The position numbers were made by a program, and so were the translations under genes. A model generated the notes under the pieces. The model had not been told where the DNA came from. It worked only from the letters and a program-made list of their open reading frames with translations, and made no database searches. A stretch of DNA of 40,523 nucleotides. Source: Prochlorococcaceae cyanobacterium jk18x22bins.40 (GTDB lineage Bacteria; Cyanobacteriota; Cyanobacteriia; PCC-6307; Cyanobiaceae). Every line of letters starts with the position of its first letter. Position 1 is the stretch's first letter. Of the stretch, positions 36,465 to 40,523 are shown piece by piece. The DNA lies in NCBI GenBank assembly GCA_022826155.1, contig JAJDVL010000013.1:1-40523 (forward strand). The letters run 5' to 3'.

Positions 36465-37418
36465 ATGGTTGCCGCCGAGCCTGTGCCATGCGCTGCTGAC
36501 GCTCTGGTGTGGCAGCACCTGGGCCAGCGCCCCTGCGTCCTCACAGCCCAGGAGTTGGCCCGATTCTTTCATCCTGGACGCCCGCAGGAACTACGCTCGG
36601 CCCTGGCGGAACGCCTGGGGATGCACAATGAGCGGGGTCTGCAACCTTGTCTGGCGCTGATTGAGCGGTACGGTCCCCAGCCGGAGTTGCTCATGGCGCT
36701 GGCCATGACCCATCAGCCGGCCGCCCGTGACACACTCTTCCGTTACCTGGATGATCTTGGCGTGGACCGCTTGGCGCTGCTTCGCGCCCTGGCCGGCTGG
36801 GGACGACAGGTGCCCCTACCGGTGATTGAAGAGGCCCTGCAGCACCCCGGCCAGGCCATGCGGTTGGCCGGGGTGGAGTTGCTCCAGTTCCATGCCCGCC
36901 TGCTCACGGCGCAACAGCTTCTGAAACTCTCCGAACCCCTCCTGGGGGATGTGCGCCCCCCTGTGGCCATGGCCGCCGTCCGTCTGCTGCAGCGCCGCAA
37001 CGAACCCCTCCTGGCTGGCCGCCTGGCCCAGTTGCTACAAGCGGATCCCCCGCAGCCGGTGTGGGAGGCGGCACTGCACGCCCTGGGCTGTATCGCCACA
37101 GAAACCAGCATCACCCTCCTGCTGGACTGCTGGCTTGCCTGCCGTGGAACGCCTAGAGCCATGGCGTTGCTCCACCAACTCGGCGCCCAGTTCCGTCACC
37201 AGCATCTGCTGCGTCAGCGCCTGGAGGGATTGCTGCAGGAGGGCAGAATCACGGTGGCGGAGGTGCGCCCCTCCTGGCGGGGTTGGAGGACACCTCAGCA
37301 GACATCAGGGCCTGACCTTCCTAAGATGTTGGCTGCTGAGGGTAATGCCGGTCTGCTGGGCAATCACCTGCAGAGACTGACTGGGTGGATCCTGCTGGAG
37401 AGTTGGTCACGGCTGTAA
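36465..37418 (+). CDS. Alpha-helical repeat protein of the nitrite cluster
   Basis: A protein of about 317 residues (starting at ATG 36465; GTG 36447 is an alternative) rich in Leu/Ala helices and resembling HEAT-like repeats, e.g. PQPELLMALAMTHQPAA, VDRLALLRALAGWG, MRLAGVELLQFHARL and PVWEAALHALGCIATE. No catalytic or metal motif. It starts 33 bp after the focA stop on the same strand. Cyanobacterial nirA regions often carry an extra gene needed for full nitrite reductase activity (NirB in Synechococcus elongatus) or of unknown role, so an assembly or protein-interaction role is plausible. I cannot confirm orthology. Confidence 0.6.
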   Translation: MVAAEPVPCAADALVWQHLGQRPCVLTAQELARFFHPGRPQELRSALAERLGMHNERGLQPCLALIERYGPQPELLMALAMTHQPAARDTLFRYLDDLGVDRLALLRALAGWGRQVPLPVIEEALQHPGQAMRLAGVELLQFHARLLTAQQLLKLSEPLLGDVRPPVAMAAVRLLQRRNEPLLAGRLAQLLQADPPQPVWEAALHALGCIATETSITLLLDCWLACRGTPRAMALLHQLGAQFRHQHLLRQRLEGLLQEGRITVAEVRPSWRGWRTPQQTSGPDLPKMLAAEGNAGLLGNHLQRLTGWILLESWSRL

Positions 37419-37469
37419 TACATAAGTTCTAAAATGTTTAAGTTGACTTGCCAACACAGAAAAACGACC

Positions 37470-38531
37470 ATGGGCATCGATCCAAAAACACCGCAACTCC
37501 CTGGGTTTAATTTCCCGCACCGCACCTATGGCCACTCTCTCATGGTGCATGCAGACTGCTTCCATTGGTTGAGGAAGATGCCGGAAAACTCCATTGACGC
37601 TGTCGTCACTGACCCGCCCTACGGCGTCCGGGAATACGAAGCGCGGGAGCTTGAGCAACGGCAGTGCGGCAAGACGGGCATCTGGCGCATCCCACCCTCC
37701 TTTGACGGCAATAAGAGGGCGCCGCTGCCCCGTTTCACAGCACTGGATCACCAGGAGCGCCAGGCAGTACGCCATTTCTTCCGTGAATGGGCAACCATCC
37801 TGCTGCCCAAGCTGAAACCCGGAGCCCATGTTTTCGTTGCCTGCAATGCCTTCATGTCCCAACTGGTGTTCTCCTCCCTGATGGACGACGGGCTTGAATT
37901 CCGCACCCAGATCATCCGCTTGATCCAGACCCTGCGCGGTGGCGACCGGCCCAAGCTAGGGGAGCAGGAGTTCCCGGACGTGTGCTCGCTCCCCCGGGGC
38001 AGCTATGAGCCTTGGGGTCTTTTCCGCAAGCCCCTTCCCAAGGGAATGCCCCTGCGTGAGTGCTTGCGGACCCATGGGACCGGGGGACTACGGCGCAGGA
38101 TGGACGGCAAGCCGTTCCTTGACGTAATTCCCAGTGAGAGAACGCCTCGGCGCGAGCGCCACATTGCCAACCACCCCAGCCTCAAACCGCAGTCACTGAT
38201 GCGCCAACTGGTGTGGTCAGCCTTGCCTTTGGGTGAAGGCATCGTCGTGGATCCCTTCATGGGCTCCGGATCCACCATCGCAGCAGCAGAGGCAGTGGGC
38301 TACCACTCCATTGGCATAGAACGGCACAGGGACTACTACACATTGGCTGGCAAGGCGGTCCCCCAACTCCATGCACTGTCAACCCATGGGCCAACAGGTG
38401 GGCTGCCTTCCTGCAACGGGCAAGCGCAGCTAGAGCTTGGGGCCGGGGTTCCTGTAGAGCCAGTTGCTTGTCATTTTGGCGTAGCCGCTGCGGCTGACGC
38501 TGGCTGTGATCGTACGCCGGCTGGTGGTTGA
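37470..38531 (+). CDS. DNA methyltransferase of a type II restriction-modification system
   Basis: SAM-dependent DNA amino-methyltransferase. The catalytic motif IV reads VVTDPPYGVREYE (DPPY, N6-adenine or N4-cytosine type) near residue 45. The SAM-binding motif I, VDPFMGSGSTIAAAEAVGYH, comes near residue 260, so the motif order is the beta class. The homologous core ends near VPQLHALST; the last ~50 residues look unrelated, and the final 102 bp are antisense to the restriction gene. ATG 37470 or 37434 may be the start; the upstream ~40 bp is AT-rich (TGTAATAC at 37414-37421 could be a -10). The target sequence cannot be predicted. Confidence 0.85.
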   Translation: MGIDPKTPQLPGFNFPHRTYGHSLMVHADCFHWLRKMPENSIDAVVTDPPYGVREYEARELEQRQCGKTGIWRIPPSFDGNKRAPLPRFTALDHQERQAVRHFFREWATILLPKLKPGAHVFVACNAFMSQLVFSSLMDDGLEFRTQIIRLIQTLRGGDRPKLGEQEFPDVCSLPRGSYEPWGLFRKPLPKGMPLRECLRTHGTGGLRRRMDGKPFLDVIPSERTPRRERHIANHPSLKPQSLMRQLVWSALPLGEGIVVDPFMGSGSTIAAAEAVGYHSIGIERHRDYYTLAGKAVPQLHALSTHGPTGGLPSCNGQAQLELGAGVPVEPVACHFGVAAAADAGCDRTPAGG

Positions 38532-39080
38532 GCGACCCGAAAATGTCCAGTCAGCCTTCTCAAGCCGAGCGCCAAACACCTCCAAGTAGCGAAATGGAAA
38601 GGGCTGGTGGATGCCTTTCTCCTGACCACCGGGACGGTTCGATGCAAAGTAGAACACCATGAGCCATACACTCTCTGGATTGTGCCCTTGCCAACCCCGA
38701 GGATAGCGTGAGCCCTTGACTTCTATTCCTTCCTGGGTATATTGCACCGTGTCGTTGGGGAAGATTCCCTTCGGCACCAGATCTGGATGGCCATTGTGAT
38801 AGCCATTCTTGACAATTGTCGGGCAGTACTTTGGAATGGTAGAAACCATAAACTCTCCAATGATTGAGGAGAAGGTTGCAGGCATCAGCATTGTCTCTAA
38901 CCGCGGGATTCTGCGATCATGGAGTTGTTGGTTAATAAAACCAATGAAATCAATGAATTCATTCATCGCCCCGCAGAGATGCTCAATGGTGAGCCCGTAG
39001 GGCATACTCGCTGCTGGATTAAAGCTCTCTATGGCCACGGGCTGGGGATGGCAAGCGCTCTCCTCAAGGGAAGACTTCAT
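38430..39080 (-). CDS. Predicted type II restriction endonuclease, PD-(D/E)XK type
   Basis: A 216-residue protein converging with the methyltransferase. NGYHNGHPDLVPKGIF followed by EGIEVKGSRYPRGWQGHNPE shows an acidic residue and, about 20 residues on, E-x-K, the PD-(D/E)XK nuclease core. FGARLEKADWTFSGR lies later. ATG 39080 was chosen over GTG 39086 because GGGGGTG stands 6 bases upstream. Pairing with a DNA methyltransferase supports a restriction role; no cognate family name is certain. It is AT-richer than the neighbours. Its last 102 bp overlap the methyltransferase tail antisense. Confidence 0.72.
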   Translation of the reverse strand: MKSSLEESACHPQPVAIESFNPAASMPYGLTIEHLCGAMNEFIDFIGFINQQLHDRRIPRLETMLMPATFSSIIGEFMVSTIPKYCPTIVKNGYHNGHPDLVPKGIFPNDTVQYTQEGIEVKGSRYPRGWQGHNPESVWLMVFYFASNRPGGQEKGIHQPFPFRYLEVFGARLEKADWTFSGRSTTSRRTITASVSRSGYAKMTSNWLYRNPGPKL

Positions 39081-39131
39081 ACTCACCCCCCACTCGGCGT
39101 ATTGAGTCTAGTTTATTGGCAGGGAGAAACA

Positions 39132-39258
39132 TCAACCAGCGGCGTGACCGTGATCCTCCAGTTTGCGCCAACGGCTGGCCAGTTCTTGTCCTGCCGCCTC
39201 GTCGCATTGCCCCAGCAATAAAGCACTTGAAGTTACGCACTCTCAGCTTGGTGAGCAT
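39132..39258 (-). pseudogene. Collapsed ATPase gene: N-terminal start joined out of frame to a C-terminal fragment
   Basis: ATG 39258 opens [13 protein letters not shown], the hallmark first strand of AAA/RecF/OLD-type ATPases, which should continue into a Walker A motif. Here it runs into low-complexity sequence instead. In another frame the same DNA reads LLLGQCDEAAGQELASRWRK, then LEDHGHAAG and a stop at 39132, which looks like a native C-terminus. An internal deletion that fused the two ends out of frame explains both. The start overlaps the trpB stop by 16 bp. The identity of the C-terminal part is inference. Confidence 0.5.
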
Positions 39259-40523
39259 GATGATACAGGCCCCTCACCCAGCCCCTGCCCCAACCGCTCC
39301 GCCACGCTGTTCACGTCTTTATCGCCCCGGCCAGAGCAGTTGATCACCACCTCGGTTCCTGACGGGAGGGTGGGGCAGAGGGTTTCCAGCCAGGCCAGGG
39401 CATGGGCTGTTTCCAGGGCGGGGATGATGCCCTCCAACTGGCTGAGCCGCTGCAGCGCCGCCAGGGCATCCTCGTCGGAGACGGCCACGTAGTCGGCCCG
39501 GCCAATGTCTTGCAGGTAACTGTGCTCCGGACCCACACCTGGATAGTCCAGGCCGGCGCTGATGGAATGGGCTTCCAACACCTGACCCTCCCCATCCTGA
39601 AGTAGCAGACTCATGGCCCCGTGGAGCACACCCGGCCGGCCGGCGGTCAGGGTGGCGGCATGGCGACCTGTGGCGACCCCTTTACCGGCGGCTTCCACGC
39701 CGATGAGCCGCACCCGTTGGTTCTCCACAAAGGGGTGGAACAGCCCCATGGCGTTGGACCCGCCCCCCACACAGGCCATGAGCACGTCGGGATGGCGACC
39801 AAAGGCTTTCCGGCACTGTTCCTTGGTTTCCTCTCCAATGATCCGGTGAAAATCCCGCACCAGTTGGGGATAGGGATGGGGGCCGGCCACGGAGCCCAGG
39901 ATGTAATGGCTGGATTCCACAGTGGCGACCCAGTCGCGGATGGCTTCGCTGGTGGCTTCCTTGAGGGTGGCCGTGCCCGCCGTCACCGGGCGCACCTCAG
40001 CCCCCAGCAGGCCCATGCGGAACACGTTCAACGCCTGACGGCGCATGTCTTCAGCGCCCATATAAATCACGCACGCCAGGCCAAAGCGGGCACAGACCGT
40101 GGCGGTAGCCACCCCGTGTTGACCGGCGCCGGTTTCCGCCAGGATCCGTGTTTTGCCCATGCGACGCGCCAGGAGCACTTGCCCCAGGGCGTTATTGATT
40201 TTATGGGCGCCGGTGTGGTTGAGATCTTCCCGCTTGAGCCAGAGGCGCGGACCACCGTCAGGGCGTTGGTAGTGCTCCGTGAGCCGGCTGGCCTCGTAGA
40301 GGGGGGTGGGCCGACCCACGTAGGTGTGCAGCAGGTGGTTCAGTTCCTCCGTGAACGCCGGATCCCGCCAGGCCTGGGCAGTAGCCTGCTCCAACTCCTG
40401 CAGGGCGGGAATCAGGGTTTCCGGCACATACTGCCCCCCGAAACGCCCGAACCGGCCCCTGCTGTTGGGGCGCGTGGTGGGGGATAGGGCGTCTCCGCTG
40501 ATGAGACCAGGCTGGGACAGGGT
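39243..40523 (-). CDS. trpB: Tryptophan synthase beta chain, 5' partial
   Basis: PLP enzyme that joins indole and serine to tryptophan. Motifs: [15 protein letters not shown] at the N-terminus, [17 protein letters not shown] with the PLP-binding lysine, [33 protein letters not shown] (phosphate loop) and [11 protein letters not shown] at the C-terminus. The frame is open to the window edge. GTG 40427 is internal, because the conserved RFGGQYVPE block is partly upstream of it; the true start is outside the window. The protein carries a short extra tail ([11 protein letters not shown]) where family members normally end, overlapping the ATPase relic. Confidence 0.95.
   Translation of the reverse strand, partial: TLSQPGLISGDALSPTTRPNSRGRFGRFGGQYVPETLIPALQELEQATAQAWRDPAFTEELNHLLHTYVGRPTPLYEASRLTEHYQRPDGGPRLWLKREDLNHTGAHKINNALGQVLLARRMGKTRILAETGAGQHGVATATVCARFGLACVIYMGAEDMRRQALNVFRMGLLGAEVRPVTAGTATLKEATSEAIRDWVATVESSHYILGSVAGPHPYPQLVRDFHRIIGEETKEQCRKAFGRHPDVLMACVGGGSNAMGLFHPFVENQRVRLIGVEAAGKGVATGRHAATLTAGRPGVLHGAMSLLLQDGEGQVLEAHSISAGLDYPGVGPEHSYLQDIGRADYVAVSDEDALAALQRLSQLEGIIPALETAHALAWLETLCPTLPSGTEVVINCSGRGDKDVNSVAERLGQGLGEGPVSSCSPS

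Overview
The window looks like a GC-rich chromosome segment from a picocyanobacterium of the Synechococcus/Prochlorococcus/Cyanobium group. The evidence is the gene set: ferredoxin-nitrite reductase with siroheme methyltransferase and a FocA-type nitrite channel, a transaldolase fused to EF-hands, the queE-pyrG-aspS cluster, and small membrane proteins of cyanobacterial type. The mix of CRISPR, restriction-modification, a HEPN cassette and IS debris would fit a sponge symbiont such as 'Candidatus Synechococcus spongiarum', but that is inference. I saw no rRNA or tRNA gene.

Layout. Positions 1-841 hold the right part of an IS5-type element: a transposase broken by one stop codon, with a 109-bp MITE inserted behind it. 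Positions 838-8432 are housekeeping genes: CysQ-like phosphatase, RsmI, a double-HTH protein, QueE, CTP synthase and AspRS. Positions 8613-9514 carry a two-gene cassette of a small acidic protein and a HEPN-like protein. Positions 9539-12866 hold a phosphohexomutase, an MBL-fold protein and a periplasmic family-3 binding protein.

Positions 12.9-25.4 kb are a complete type I-G (formerly I-U) CRISPR-Cas locus. It has an array of 41 repeats and 40 spacers (13002-15934), a leader, and cas2, a cas4-cas1 fusion, a csb3-position subunit, cas3 with a C-terminal HD domain, csb2 (Cas5/6) and csb1 (Cas7). All are on the minus strand; the cas genes overlap by about 4 bp or sit a few bases apart, so they look like one operon transcribed towards the array. 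Upstream of csb1 is a truncated second cas4 start, a relic of another cas copy. A divergent gene (25444) encodes a membrane-anchored coiled-coil protein built from 87-bp DNA repeats.

Positions 26.5-33.7 kb return to core genes: pyrH-frr, transaldolase, ftsI with an FtsL-like partner, and a CPBP protease. Positions 32.9-37.4 kb form a nitrite-assimilation island: cobA diverges from nirA-focA and a helical-repeat gene, with a perfect NtcA box (GTA-N8-TAC) between cobA and nirA. Positions 37.4-39.3 kb carry a type II restriction-modification pair arranged tail to tail with about 100 bp of antisense overlap, and a collapsed ATPase relic. The window ends inside trpB.

The most interesting accessory items are the HEPN cassette, paired spacers that appear to record related phages, the cas4 relic, the palindrome in the CRISPR leader, and the overlapping restriction-modification genes beside the ATPase relic.
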